From the NCBI GenBank assembly GCA_027488855.1, contig JAIYAV010000256.1, positions 1 to 40,167 of the forward strand: a stretch of DNA of 40,167 nucleotides. Direction: 5' to 3'. The DNA is from Saprospiraceae bacterium. GTDB taxonomy: Bacteria > Bacteroidota > Bacteroidia > Chitinophagales > Saprospiraceae. The position numbers and the translations under genes are program-made. Under the pieces are notes generated by a model that was not told the DNA's origin, did not search any database, and saw only the letters and a list, made by a program, of their open reading frames with translations. Positions 24,874 to 34,732 of the stretch are shown here, piece after piece. Every line of letters begins with the position of its first letter. Positions within the stretch are counted from its first letter, which is position 1.

Positions 24874-27800
24874 CTAGGGGTTCTCCTTTTTGAACAAATA
24901 AATTGCTCCAGTTTGGGGTTTGCCTACCAGCTTCCCATCGTCGTAAGCCCGGATGACGTAATAATAAGCCCCGGGCGGTAAAAATGGGCCATTGTCTCCC
25001 GATCGGCCCCGCCATGGTGCGCCGTTGTCGTAATTGTCGTTGCGGTATACGATGTCACCCCAACGGTTGGTGATCACGATGTCGACCGAACTGAAGCCTT
25101 GCAAACCCCGAATTTGTAAGGTACCATTGGGGCCTGGGTCTTCCAGTACCATCCCCTCGGTGGGTTTGGGCAAATTGAATACCTCAATGGCTACCAGGGC
25201 CGAATCACAAGGGCTGGCACACTTGGAAGCTTCATTACACACGGTGTAGGTAAAAGTCAATACCCCCCTAAACTCTGCCTCAGCGGTATAGCGGAAACTT
25301 TTGTTGCCCGGCACATATTCAAAAGTACCCATCGCTGGTGCACCCGACCAGGTTATTGTAGTATCCTGAATCCCAGCCAGGTTATCGTTGAGTAAGATGT
25401 TCATCGCAGCAACATCTTGAGCCCGTTCGATGGTGTATTTGTCATCCATCAATTGGGGCTTTTTTTCCAAAAACACAATTACCGTATCGGAAGCCGCCTG
25501 GATACATCTGCCGATGGCGATGCGCCACACAAAACGATTGGCCCCAATTTGTAAGTTTTGGGCCGTAGCATTTGGCGAGTTGGCATTTTGGATCGAGGTT
25601 CGGGTAGACAAAGCAAACCAGGTCGCTTTGCCCGCAGCGGGTGCTTGCGCCTTTAAGGTAATACTCGTGCCCTGGCAAAGGGTTGTATCCCTTCCGGCAC
25701 TAAAACTATTCGGCGGCAGTGAAACAACGTCTACAATCACTGGCCCAAAAACGCTGGAACGACAACCCGCCGAATCCCGCAAAGCGGAATATTCACCAGA
25801 AAAAGCGCTACTGGTTGCTTTTAGCTTGAGGGAAGGGGTATTGGAAGTCAATTCTTCGCCATTGGGCAATTGCCAAATGTAGATCACATTGGGTCCTTGA
25901 AAGAGGTCATCGGCGCGCAGGGTGAAGGTTTCGTTGCCACAAACGGTGTCGGGTGCCACAATCCCATACAAGGGTTTAGGCATTTTGCCGCCTGCTTTCA
26001 GGGTAGTGGAATAATTGCCGGTACAGCCATTGGCATCACTCACGGTTACGCTGTAAGTGCCTTCATTGAGGTCGCTCAGGTTGGCGGTGGTTTGGCCATT
26101 GCTCCAGGCGTAAAAATAGGGTGTGGTGCCGCCGACTACTGTCAAGCTAATCGCTCCCGTTTCTGCACCCGCACAACCCAGGTCTTTAGCAATGCCCGAA
26201 ACGCTCAGCCCCGGACAATTGTCCCCACTTACCGATCCTGAACGGATAGCGGTACAGCCATTGGCATCCTGAACCGTGACGGTATACACCCCTGGTGCCA
26301 AACCCGTGATTGCCGCCGTGCTTGCCCCCGTACTCCAACTGAAGCGATAAGGGCTGGTGCCACCAGTAGCGGTAGCTGTTGCCATGCCATTGCGGGCATT
26401 CGGGCTCGTTTCGCGGGTAAAAGTGGTGTTGGCTTGCAAGGCAATGGGTTCAGTGACGTTAATGTTTTGCGTGCGGGTACACTGGTTGGCATCGGTGAGG
26501 GTCAGGCTGTAATTGCCTGCGGCCAGGGTGGTGATGCTACTCGTGGTGGCACCATTGCTCCAGCGGTAGGTGTAAGGCGCTACTCCCCCACCCGCGGTGG
26601 CTACGGCCTGACCTTGGTTTTGGCCATTGCAGCGCAAATTGGTGGGCACAACATTCAGGGTCAGTGCAGGTGGCACCGAGATGGTGGTACTGGAACTTTC
26701 TTTACAATTCGCCGAATTGGTCACCGTTACGGAATAGTTCCCCGCTGCAAGGTTATTGATGGCCGAAGTAGTGGCACCATTGCTCCAAAGGTAAAAATGC
26801 ACTCCATTTCCAGTCACCGTTACCGATGCCTGGCCATTGCTTTGGCCGTTGCACAAAATATTGGTCGAGCTGATTTGAGGATTGATCCCAGCGGTAGAAT
26901 TGACTCTTTTGCTATCATTGACTAAACATCCTGCGGCATCAGTGACTGTCACACCATAATCCCCAGAGGCTAAATTGCTCAACGCAGAAGTAGTCGCGCC
27001 ATTGCTCCAGGCATAGCGATAGGGGCTGGTTCCTCCACTGACCTGAGTAGTAGCTCGGCCAGTATTTGTTTCGTTGCAGGGGATGTCAAAGGTGGTCAAG
27101 ATCAGTGCCAAGGCTGCGGGTTGGGTTACGGTTGCACTGCGGGTAACCTGGCAGGCGCGGCTGTCGCTTACCGTCACGCCGTAGGTGTTGGCGGCTAGGT
27201 TGTTGATGGCTGAGGTGTTCGCTCCGGTACTCCAGTTGTAGGTGTAAGGTGCGGTTCCTCCAGTGGCGATTGTTTGTGCGCTGCCCGTGGCGGTTCCATT
27301 ACAATTTACATTCGTGGCGGTGGCGGTGGCTTGAAGTTGGCTGGGCGCAGTCAATTGTGCGCTGTCTTTTTTGGTACAACGCAAGGCATCGGTGATGGTC
27401 AGCACAAATTTACCTGCCGCCAAACCTGTAATTGCGCTAGTGGTAGCCCCGTTGCTCCAGAGGTAGGTATAGGCTGGGCTTCCGCCACTTACCGTTACAC
27501 TAACCTGGCCATTGCTTTGGCCAAAACAAGCTGGATTGCTCGCAGTAATGTTGGTCGTAATGGCTGGGTTTTGTCGGATGATCACGCTGGCGGTATCTCC
27601 GCAGCCTGATTGATCTGTGACGGTTACGGCATAATTGCCCGCAGGAAGGTTGGACAAATTCGCGGTGGTAGCTCCCGTAGACCATGTATAGAGATAGGGT
27701 GTCCTTCCGCCAGTAGTGGTGGTTTGAATTTGGCCGGTACTTTGGCCAAAACAATCAATATTGCTGGGCTGGGAACGGATGTCTATTCCAGCACTCGGCG

Positions 27801-29940
27801 CATTAAGGACAAAGGGGAATGTTGCTTTACAGCCATTGGCATTGGTGACCGTCACATTGTATTGCCCAGCGCCTAAATCGCTGATGGCGGAAGTAGTAGC
27901 CCCCGTACTCCACAAAAAAGTATAAACGCCAGGGCTACTTACAAAGGCCTTAGCAGTGCCATTGGTTTGTCCAAAGCAGGCTGGCTCAGAGGTAAAAATC
28001 TCAGCCTTAATGGATTCTGGATTTTTCAGGGTGAATGTCCAGGTATCAGAACATCGATTGGCATCAGTGACTGCTACTTTATAATCGCCAGCCTTCAAAT
28101 TGCTCCGATTGGATGTAGTGGCCCCATTTTCCCATAAGTAAGCATAGGGGGGAATGCCTCCACTCAATTTAAGGGCAATCGAACCACTGGCCTCCCCTGC
28201 ACATTTGGGTTGGACCAAACTGGAATCGAGGCGCAATGGCGTCGTTTCAATGACCGAGATGGTGCCTGATTTTTGGCATTTGTTTTGATCCGTTACCGTA
28301 ACGGTGTAATTTCCTACACCTAAATTGCTGATGCTTGAAGTCGTAGCCCCGGTGCTCCAGGCATAACTATAAGGAGTGACCCCACTTGTGACAGTTGCCA
28401 GGGCAGAGCCATTTTTTGTGCCAGCACATAAGGTATCATTGCCGCTTAGGAGTAAATTGATGGCCGTAGGCTGGGTGACGGTGACGGAAGCGGTTTTGGT
28501 GCAGTTGTTTTGATCCGTAACGGTGAGTGTGTAGGCTCCAGCAACCAGAGAGGTGATGGTGGAATTGGTGGCTCCAGTGCTCCAACGATACGTATACGGA
28601 GCAATTCCGCCAGTGACCGCAGCATTAATCAGGCCCGATTTTTCGCCATTACAGGCCACGTTGACGCTGCTGGGCGTGATGATGATGGCGTTTGGTTGGA
28701 GCACATTGACCAATTGGATGGACTGGCAACCAGCGGCGTCGCTGGCAGTTACGGTGTAAGTGCCCGCTTTGAGGTTGTTGATGGTAGCCGTGGTGGCCCC
28801 ATTGCTCCAGGCAAAGCTGATGCCCTGATTAAGCCCACCGCTGGTACTGACCGTTGCTGATCCATCGGTACCGCCATTGCAGGTTACATTGTTGGATTTG
28901 ATGCTGGCTGAAAAATTAGCGCAGAAATCCACTACAGTACGACAAGTTGAAAATTCGGAAGTATTGTTGCTTTGGGTCATCGTCGCAGTTACCAGGTTGC
29001 CAGCATTTAAACCCGAAGTGACACTGAGGTTCCAGGCACCAAATGCGTTGGTGGTTACTGATCCAATAAAAGTCCCCCCCTGACAAGGCGCATTGGGACA
29101 AGTGCTATTGTTGACTCTGAAGACCTCCACTACTGAACCAGCGGGGGCAGTACCCGTGACTTGAGTGGCGGTGGCATTCGTAATGGCTGGAATGGTGATG
29201 GTTGCCGTGCGTTCTATCCCTATTTTACTGTTGCAAAATATGCTGTTCCTACTGATGACTACATTGCGTCCGGTACCTACTTGAATGCCGTTCGAACTGT
29301 AGGCAATAATGTTGCTGGAAATTGTTCCAGTTGGTGCGCCAGCCGTACCGGCAAAAGTTGCGACTTCAATACCCGCATTGGTGTTCGAAAGGTTGGTTCC
29401 ACTTTTGTCCACGCCAATGTAGTTGTTGCTAATGCTGAAAGAGCCTACACTGCGGGCAACGGATATCCCAACCAGGTTGTCAAAAATCTGGCAAGTAAGG
29501 ATGTCATGCCCATTGCCAGTGCTGAGCACTAACCCATTGGGAAAAGAGGTAGAAGCAAAATTGCGCAAGGTCAGGCCATTGACTTTTACATTGTTTGCGG
29601 CAAGTACTAAGCCTTGTGCTTGCCCCAAGGTTCCGTCAATGACGATGTTGTCGGTGCTGCCATCAATGTGGGCATTGTTTTTGGTGATTGTGGGAAAGGG
29701 CGCATTGGCGATGGGTTGAATGATGTGTGGCCCGGCACCTGTAATGCTGAATTGAATGGTATTGAGGGCGGTGACGTTGTTCATACAGTTGATGGCCCAG
29801 GGCAAACTACCACTGACGCCTGTTCCCCCAGTGGTGCGCGTAACCGTAATGGGGTTCGCTGTAGGACAGGCTACCTGGGCAATCAAGGTGGAGCTGTATA
29901 AAAAAAGAATAGCAAGAAGTGGAATTTGGGATTTTCTCAT
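24874..29940 (-). CDS. Giant SprB-repeat surface protein with gliding-motility C-terminal domain (T9SS type B)
   Basis: This 1688-residue protein has a signal peptide (MRKSQIPLLAILFLYSSTLIAQ). Residues about 25-250 form a right-handed beta-helix-like region (NNVKVNGLTLRNFAS, SISNNYIGV). Residues about 350-1310 hold 13 SprB repeats of about 74 residues, with the pattern C-x-G…GG-x-x-P-Y-x-Y-x-W-S-x-G-A-T-T…L-x-x-G-x-Y-x-V-T-V-T-D-x-x-x-C. Ig-like segments follow (about 1330-1590), one of them Big_9-like (NILLNDNLAG…FRYTAEAEFRGVLTFTYTVCN). The last 90 residues are the gliding-motility-associated C-terminal domain (ITNRWGDIVYRNDNYDN…PPGAYYYVI). By analogy with SprB it is an adhesin exported by T9SS together with the adjacent PorP/SprF. 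No promoter was seen in its 69-bp upstream gap. Confidence 0.93.
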   Translation of the reverse strand: MRKSQIPLLAILFLYSSTLIAQVACPTANPITVTRTTGGTGVSGSLPWAINCMNNVTALNTIQFSITGAGPHIIQPIANAPFPTITKNNAHIDGSTDNIVIDGTLGQAQGLVLAANNVKVNGLTLRNFASTSFPNGLVLSTGNGHDILTCQIFDNLVGISVARSVGSFSISNNYIGVDKSGTNLSNTNAGIEVATFAGTAGAPTGTISSNIIAYSSNGIQVGTGRNVVISRNSIFCNSKIGIERTATITIPAITNATATQVTGTAPAGSVVEVFRVNNSTCPNAPCQGGTFIGSVTTNAFGAWNLSVTSGLNAGNLVTATMTQSNNTSEFSTCRTVVDFCANFSASIKSNNVTCNGGTDGSATVSTSGGLNQGISFAWSNGATTATINNLKAGTYTVTASDAAGCQSIQLVNVLQPNAIIITPSSVNVACNGEKSGLINAAVTGGIAPYTYRWSTGATNSTITSLVAGAYTLTVTDQNNCTKTASVTVTQPTAINLLLSGNDTLCAGTKNGSALATVTSGVTPYSYAWSTGATTSSISNLGVGNYTVTVTDQNKCQKSGTISVIETTPLRLDSSLVQPKCAGEASGSIALKLSGGIPPYAYLWENGATTSNRSNLKAGDYKVAVTDANRCSDTWTFTLKNPESIKAEIFTSEPACFGQTNGTAKAFVSSPGVYTFLWSTGATTSAISDLGAGQYNVTVTNANGCKATFPFVLNAPSAGIDIRSQPSNIDCFGQSTGQIQTTTTGGRTPYLYTWSTGATTANLSNLPAGNYAVTVTDQSGCGDTASVIIRQNPAITTNITASNPACFGQSNGQVSVTVSGGSPAYTYLWSNGATTSAITGLAAGKFVLTITDALRCTKKDSAQLTAPSQLQATATATNVNCNGTATGSAQTIATGGTAPYTYNWSTGANTSAINNLAANTYGVTVSDSRACQVTRSATVTQPAALALILTTFDIPCNETNTGRATTQVSGGTSPYRYAWSNGATTSALSNLASGDYGVTVTDAAGCLVNDSKRVNSTAGINPQISSTNILCNGQSNGQASVTVTGNGVHFYLWSNGATTSAINNLAAGNYSVTVTNSANCKESSSTTISVPPALTLNVVPTNLRCNGQNQGQAVATAGGGVAPYTYRWSNGATTSSITTLAAGNYSLTLTDANQCTRTQNINVTEPIALQANTTFTRETSPNARNGMATATATGGTSPYRFSWSTGASTAAITGLAPGVYTVTVQDANGCTAIRSGSVSGDNCPGLSVSGIAKDLGCAGAETGAISLTVVGGTTPYFYAWSNGQTTANLSDLNEGTYSVTVSDANGCTGNYSTTLKAGGKMPKPLYGIVAPDTVCGNETFTLRADDLFQGPNVIYIWQLPNGEELTSNTPSLKLKATSSAFSGEYSALRDSAGCRSSVFGPVIVDVVSLPPNSFSAGRDTTLCQGTSITLKAQAPAAGKATWFALSTRTSIQNANSPNATAQNLQIGANRFVWRIAIGRCIQAASDTVIVFLEKKPQLMDDKYTIERAQDVAAMNILLNDNLAGIQDTTITWSGAPAMGTFEYVPGNKSFRYTAEAEFRGVLTFTYTVCNEASKCASPCDSALVAIEVFNLPKPTEGMVLEDPGPNGTLQIRGLQGFSSVDIVITNRWGDIVYRNDNYDNGAPWRGRSGDNGPFLPPGAYYYVIRAYDDGKLVGKPQTGAIYLFKKENP

Positions 29941-29955
29941 GGGTAGTCGGTGTGG

Positions 29956-30008
29956 TTTTAAAAACGATTGGCCCTTCGGCTACGCTCAGGGACCAATCGT
30001 TTTTAAAA
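29956..30008. terminator. Palindromic terminator between caspase-like and SprB-repeat genes
   Basis: The 16-bp arms TTTTAAAAACGATTGG (29956-29971) and CCAATCGTTTTTAAAA (29993-30008) are perfect complements. The 21-nt loop contains the CTACGCTCAG motif also found at 10093-10111. The T-run ends of the stem allow termination in either direction. It begins immediately after the stop of the caspase-like gene. Confidence 0.75.
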
Positions 30009-30009
30009 G

Positions 30010-32967
30010 CTATTTTTGAATGTAATACAACGGCATTGCCCGATCCAACTGGTCTTCCGGCATAAACGGGGCCTGGCTGGTGGGGGCATTTGGGATCACG
30101 GATTTTACCAGTTGGGGTACCCGGCGTTGCAGGAAATCGTACAATTCGCCGAGGGTAATGATCTTATCATTGTTGACATCGGCAGTGTAGGCACCCCGAG
30201 CATCGCTGAGCGATTTGTTGTCAAAGGCTTCCAGCATGGCTTCGGTAAAAGCACCATTTTCCCAGTTCTGAGCTTCGTAAGATTTTTCATCGGCTTTGCA
30301 GGATGAGAGGGTGCTTACCCCGGGCTGGGTTTTTGCCAAATCGATCACCGCTTTACTCAAACCACCGAAGCCTTCTTTGGCACCACCGCTATGGCAGGCA
30401 TCCAGGAAGATGAGTTTTTTACAACTCAAGCGGTTGAGTACATCCAGCACTTCGTTTTTGTAATCGATGGACACGCTCTCGTATTTAGGATTGTAGCCGC
30501 TTTGCAAGATTTTGAACTGGTTTTCATATATTTTTCCATGGGAGGAGATGAACACCACCACCACATCATTGACCGTAATCAGTCCGTCTTTCCACATGTA
30601 GCTCAAATCGTACATGGCCTGTTTGATGCCCGTCAAGTTGGTAGTCTCGGGGGTGGTAATTTCTTGAACGTGGACGTTAGGATACAGCTTGTCTACCCCA
30701 CCCTGGTTGCGGAAGGCCTCGGCAAAGTCTTTGGCGTCTTTGGACGTATACATCAAATCGCTGTGCACTGGGCCAATTGCCAGGATGAATAGGTTCGAGC
30801 GTTGTGGGGCATATTCTACAAAAATTGGGGCTGAAGGTTTCCCATCTACGATTACTTCTACCCGGTTGGTGCCCATAATCAGGGGAATTTTGTTCCGGTA
30901 AGTGTAGGAGTAATATCCAGTATCCCGTTTGGGTGCCGACAGGTCTTGCTCGTTGAACTTGGAACCTTCCATTTCTACCCCGTTTACCCGGAGTTTAAAG
31001 TTTTTGGGCTCCAGGTTTTTATCCGACACCACGTTCATTTTGAACTCCATCTGGTTGTTGGTCTTTTTCAACTTGTTGCCCACTTCGTTGACGTCGGGGT
31101 CGGTCCAAAGCATGATTGGCCCACCTCCCCCAACTCCACCGCTGCGGCCTTCGAGGGTTTTGCGGATGCGCTCTGCCCCATTTTCTTTGACAATACAAAC
31201 GATGTTGACCGCCGTGCCCGTGAATTGAGGGGTTTTGGTAAACAAAAAGTCCACTTCCCGCTTGGAGCGTGCGGCCACCGCACCAATGGTATTGCTGGCC
31301 GAAGCGCTGGGTTTGATCCCTGCTGGGTATTGAAAAGTTATGTCAGTTGGGCCTGAATTGGCATCTCCAGAGTTCTCTAGCACAATCCGCAAGGTTACTT
31401 CATCCGAACGGGTGCTGGAAAAATAATTGAACGAAGCAATTTGTAGTTTAGCGGGCAATGGCACCCGGGTTACTAGTTTTATGTCCCTATCTGTGAGGTA
31501 TTTATCTCCAGCCGAGACTTTTAGGTTAAAATTGTGTTCACCATTGCTGATGTCCTTGCTGCGTACGGGAATGCGCACCATTTTGCCCGTGCGCTCGCTC
31601 CCCACCTGGCCCAGGTAATTGACTGCCCAATATTCCAGTCTGGAGCTCCCGGTTTGGTCTTCAATTTCCACTTTGATGTCGGACAATTCTGCACCCGACT
31701 TGTTATTCAAACGAAAACTCAGGTAGGCATTTTCGTCGCGTTGGATGCTTTGGTTGTCCAGTGAGTTGAGTTTCAATTCGGCTATCTCGACCGCATTTTG
31801 ATCCCGTACGCCCACGACGGGTGGGTTGTCTTGGTCTTCCAGGGGCAAACGCCCTACAAAAGCGCCCTGCCCGGGAACTTTGCCCGCTACTACCACGCTG
31901 CCATCGTGCAGCAGGGTTGCGGCCTCCCAGGATTCGTCGTTGCCAGGCCCCCAATAGGCACTCGATTCCAGACGACCATCACTAGCTGTTTTGATGCGCA
32001 GGGCTTTGGCAGTACGCGCACCTGAGCGGTAAGAATTGGAAGAACCGAAGAGGCCAAAAGCTCCGGTGTTGTACTGCACCAGCGCAGCGGCAAGGTCAAA
32101 GTCTCTTTTCCCCAAGGCATTGTCCCACAACAGGCTACCGTCTCGGGCAATTTTTAACAACCAGGCATCGGCGTCACCAGCACCTTTGGATTTGGTCAAA
32201 CCCGCCAGGGCATAATTGCCATCGCGGGTGGAGATCAAATCCAGGGCTTCTTCATAGTCGCGTTCGCCATAAGTTTGTGACCATACTTCGGCACCGCGTG
32301 CATCGATTTTTGCCAGGTAAATGTTGTCCCCTTTGCGCGTATTGCCGCTGAACAAAGCACCGCCATCGCTAGAAAGTACTAAACCACTGGGAATTCCAAA
32401 TTTGTCGCGCCCCAGTTGTTTTTCCCAAATCATTTCATATTTAAGGCTCAGCTTGATCAGCCAGGCATCGCCGTCTTTTTGGTCATTTTTAAAACCTGCC
32501 AAAACCATGGCAGAACCATCGGGCAGGATTTCAATTTGGCGCAATTCGTCTTTGCCCACTCCCCCAATGCTTTTTTCATCAATTTTTCCCCCTTTCTCAT
32601 CAATCAGCAGGATCCAACCATCGTGGCCACCTTTGCCAATCGATTCGGTATAGCCCGCTAAAAGGAAAAAGCCTTGAGGGGTTTGGGCAATGTCGTAAAT
32701 GACATCGTCTTTGGCACCGCCAAAACGCACTTCTTTCACTACCGCACCAGTGCTGTAATTGAGGATGGCCACCAAACCATCTTTGCCACCCTGGGACTGC
32801 GCACTACTTTCCCCTACTGCAATGACCGATCCATTGCCGGCCTCGATGACCTTGTGAAATACGTCATTCCCGCCACCAAAGGATTTGGTCCAAACGGGTT
32901 TAATATCTTGAGCAATTGAACTGAGTGATAACAAAATACCACCAAACAGTACGATGAGCTTGTTCAT
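30010..32967 (-). CDS. Exported caspase-like (C14) cysteine peptidase with repeat-rich N-terminus
   Basis: This 985-residue protein has a signal peptide (MNKLIVLFGGILLSLSSIAQ). Residues about 25-380 are seven or so repeats with GG-x-x-x-D and GDADAWLLKI elements, likely a beta-propeller. About 390-700 hold beta-sandwich domains. The last ~260 residues are a caspase-fold (C14) domain with both catalytic residues: H810 in ISSHGK and C858 in FLDACHSGG. A late EF-hand-like loop (ADVNNDKIITLGELYDFL) may bind calcium, as in calcium-dependent orthocaspases. No T9SS sorting domain follows the protease. The gene ends just before a terminator. The next minus-strand gene upstream is a papain-like protease, 218 bp away. 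The substrate is unknown; specificity for basic residues, as in orthocaspases, is possible but not shown. Confidence 0.9.
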   Translation of the reverse strand: MNKLIVLFGGILLSLSSIAQDIKPVWTKSFGGGNDVFHKVIEAGNGSVIAVGESSAQSQGGKDGLVAILNYSTGAVVKEVRFGGAKDDVIYDIAQTPQGFFLLAGYTESIGKGGHDGWILLIDEKGGKIDEKSIGGVGKDELRQIEILPDGSAMVLAGFKNDQKDGDAWLIKLSLKYEMIWEKQLGRDKFGIPSGLVLSSDGGALFSGNTRKGDNIYLAKIDARGAEVWSQTYGERDYEEALDLISTRDGNYALAGLTKSKGAGDADAWLLKIARDGSLLWDNALGKRDFDLAAALVQYNTGAFGLFGSSNSYRSGARTAKALRIKTASDGRLESSAYWGPGNDESWEAATLLHDGSVVVAGKVPGQGAFVGRLPLEDQDNPPVVGVRDQNAVEIAELKLNSLDNQSIQRDENAYLSFRLNNKSGAELSDIKVEIEDQTGSSRLEYWAVNYLGQVGSERTGKMVRIPVRSKDISNGEHNFNLKVSAGDKYLTDRDIKLVTRVPLPAKLQIASFNYFSSTRSDEVTLRIVLENSGDANSGPTDITFQYPAGIKPSASASNTIGAVAARSKREVDFLFTKTPQFTGTAVNIVCIVKENGAERIRKTLEGRSGGVGGGGPIMLWTDPDVNEVGNKLKKTNNQMEFKMNVVSDKNLEPKNFKLRVNGVEMEGSKFNEQDLSAPKRDTGYYSYTYRNKIPLIMGTNRVEVIVDGKPSAPIFVEYAPQRSNLFILAIGPVHSDLMYTSKDAKDFAEAFRNQGGVDKLYPNVHVQEITTPETTNLTGIKQAMYDLSYMWKDGLITVNDVVVVFISSHGKIYENQFKILQSGYNPKYESVSIDYKNEVLDVLNRLSCKKLIFLDACHSGGAKEGFGGLSKAVIDLAKTQPGVSTLSSCKADEKSYEAQNWENGAFTEAMLEAFDNKSLSDARGAYTADVNNDKIITLGELYDFLQRRVPQLVKSVIPNAPTSQAPFMPEDQLDRAMPLYYIQK

Positions 32968-33185
32968 TATGGAAAATATTTAGGCTTCTTGCCGACTTGT
33001 TGGGAAAATTAGTAGTGCAAAGTAAATCCACATACTGTAACGATGTTGATCAGGTTTCAACAGACTGTGCAGGAACTATTCTAGTAGCATTAAATTCACA
33101 GCGCAAAGGAAATACCGTTTGCTTCAAAAGGCAAGGTAAAACTAATACTTTCCGTGGATTTTTGAATACTCTAGGGCCACAATCT

Positions 33186-34682
33186 CTATTTGGCTTCTAC
33201 TTCCAGCAACAAGGGGACGATGTAGCCATCTCCTCGCGTAGAAGCTTCAAAAGCCATTCTTTGTGGATGATAACGAATATCACTAGGTGGAATCGCATGT
33301 CGGTTGAGGGTTCTTAACAAATGTTGCCAAAAATCACCCTGATATTGGGTCAAAGCCTGAGCCAAACCCTTCAAGTCATTGATGGGACGCTGGGTGTAGA
33401 GTACGATCAGGCGATCAGTACCCGGATTGGCAATCTTCAAGGCTTTGTTCGGGCCAGGTACCAACAGCGCACTGCCTTGGTTAAGCACAAGTGCACTAGT
33501 ATTTTGACCAGCAAACTTTTGATCCAGCGCCTCCTGGCGGGGAAAATGCACATGAATTTGTCGTTGGGCATCAATGCTGAGCACGTACAGGTATTCCTCA
33601 GCTTTGAGGGTACTCACTTCCAGTTGGAACAATTGCCCGACAGGCCAATCGGTTTTTTTGAGCACATAGCGGCCATTCTGAAAACGGACACTGTCCAACT
33701 CAAACTGGGCTTGGTTGCTATAATTGTCATAGCCAGTAAAATGCTGGAAGCCGAAGCCGCCGCCCAACTGAACCAATGGACGGGTTTCCGCTGCGGCATT
33801 GGCGGTAGGCTTGGCTGCCTGGCTTCCAGTTTGCATACCCGACTGTGTATTACTCAATTGAATGATGTATGCGTATTTGCAAAATTGGGCGAAGTGCTCG
33901 TATTTCACCCAGATGTAGCCTTTGTCGCCCCAGTTTTGCCCCCAACTGTTTAAGAGGCGAAATGCACCTGCGCGGTCGTCATAACCCACTACGACCATGG
34001 CGTGGCCGCCAGCTGGGGTGACGTTTCCGATCTCCGGCCACCAAAACTTGGCATTGGCCAGGTTGTAAAAATTGCGGCGGACGTTCATCCCGATGATCAC
34101 CGCTTTGAAACCCGCCAAGGCATTTTTGACTTGTTTGACTTTCATTTCAAAAGAGGCGTCACTCTCAAACAAGGTCAGGTAATCACTCACCGCAAAACGG
34201 GTGGCGGTTTGGGCCAGATTGGGTGCGGGCGCTTTTTGGCAGTCGTTGACGTCGAAATCAAATTCTTTGGCGAGGCAGTCACCTCGTTCCTTCAGAAAGC
34301 GCAGGGCATCGGTCAAGCGAGCCCCTTTGGCACAATCCTGTTTGACCTGGTTGAACACAAAAAGCGCGGAATGGGCATTTTCGTTGATCACTTGGCGGTC
34401 GGTGCAGCGGTTGTGGATGGCGCGTTGGATGGTCATGCCCGCGTAGCCTACGGCCCAGCCGACACAGGAATAGATGTCGCCCTGGTGGCGGACTTCGGGG
34501 CAAAAATTTTCCAAACTCACCGCTGCGGGCAAGTTCGCTTTACTGTTGATTTGAGCATCCAGGCGTTGGGTTTGATTGTAAGTGTTTTCATCGTCAAGGA
34601 TCAAACCAGCAGGAAACTCTTGGGCAAAGGTGTAGCTCAGCAAACACAAGTTGCAGAGGATGAGGAAAAACAGGCGTTTCAT
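33186..34682 (-). CDS. Exported papain-like (C1) cysteine protease
   Basis: This 498-residue protein has a signal peptide (MKRLFFLILCNLCLLSYTFAQ) and a C1 protease domain (about 45-275). All papain catalytic residues are visible: Q67 (oxyanion hole) and C73 in HQGDIYSCVGWAVGY, H227 in GGHAMVVVGYDD and N245 in LLNSWGQNWGDKGYIWVKY. No inhibitory propeptide of the classical type is evident, since only about 35 residues precede the domain. The C-terminal 200 residues resemble a DUF4384-like beta domain (YLYVLSIDAQRQIHVHFP…GTDRLIVLYTQRPI). The gene lies 50 bp downstream of the Asn/Thr-rich protein gene, which suggests one transcript, and upstream of the caspase-like gene. Confidence 0.9.
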   Translation of the reverse strand: MKRLFFLILCNLCLLSYTFAQEFPAGLILDDENTYNQTQRLDAQINSKANLPAAVSLENFCPEVRHQGDIYSCVGWAVGYAGMTIQRAIHNRCTDRQVINENAHSALFVFNQVKQDCAKGARLTDALRFLKERGDCLAKEFDFDVNDCQKAPAPNLAQTATRFAVSDYLTLFESDASFEMKVKQVKNALAGFKAVIIGMNVRRNFYNLANAKFWWPEIGNVTPAGGHAMVVVGYDDRAGAFRLLNSWGQNWGDKGYIWVKYEHFAQFCKYAYIIQLSNTQSGMQTGSQAAKPTANAAAETRPLVQLGGGFGFQHFTGYDNYSNQAQFELDSVRFQNGRYVLKKTDWPVGQLFQLEVSTLKAEEYLYVLSIDAQRQIHVHFPRQEALDQKFAGQNTSALVLNQGSALLVPGPNKALKIANPGTDRLIVLYTQRPINDLKGLAQALTQYQGDFWQHLLRTLNRHAIPPSDIRYHPQRMAFEASTRGDGYIVPLLLEVEAK

Positions 34683-34732
34683 TGGTTGAAAGTTTTAAGG
34701 TACTGGGTAAACCACAAGAATCACTGTAACCT

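Noticed and set aside
26434-29532. Glycine-rich plus-strand open frames opposite the SprB-repeat gene
   Set aside because: They arise from the antisense of a regular repeat coding sequence and have no start context or family match.
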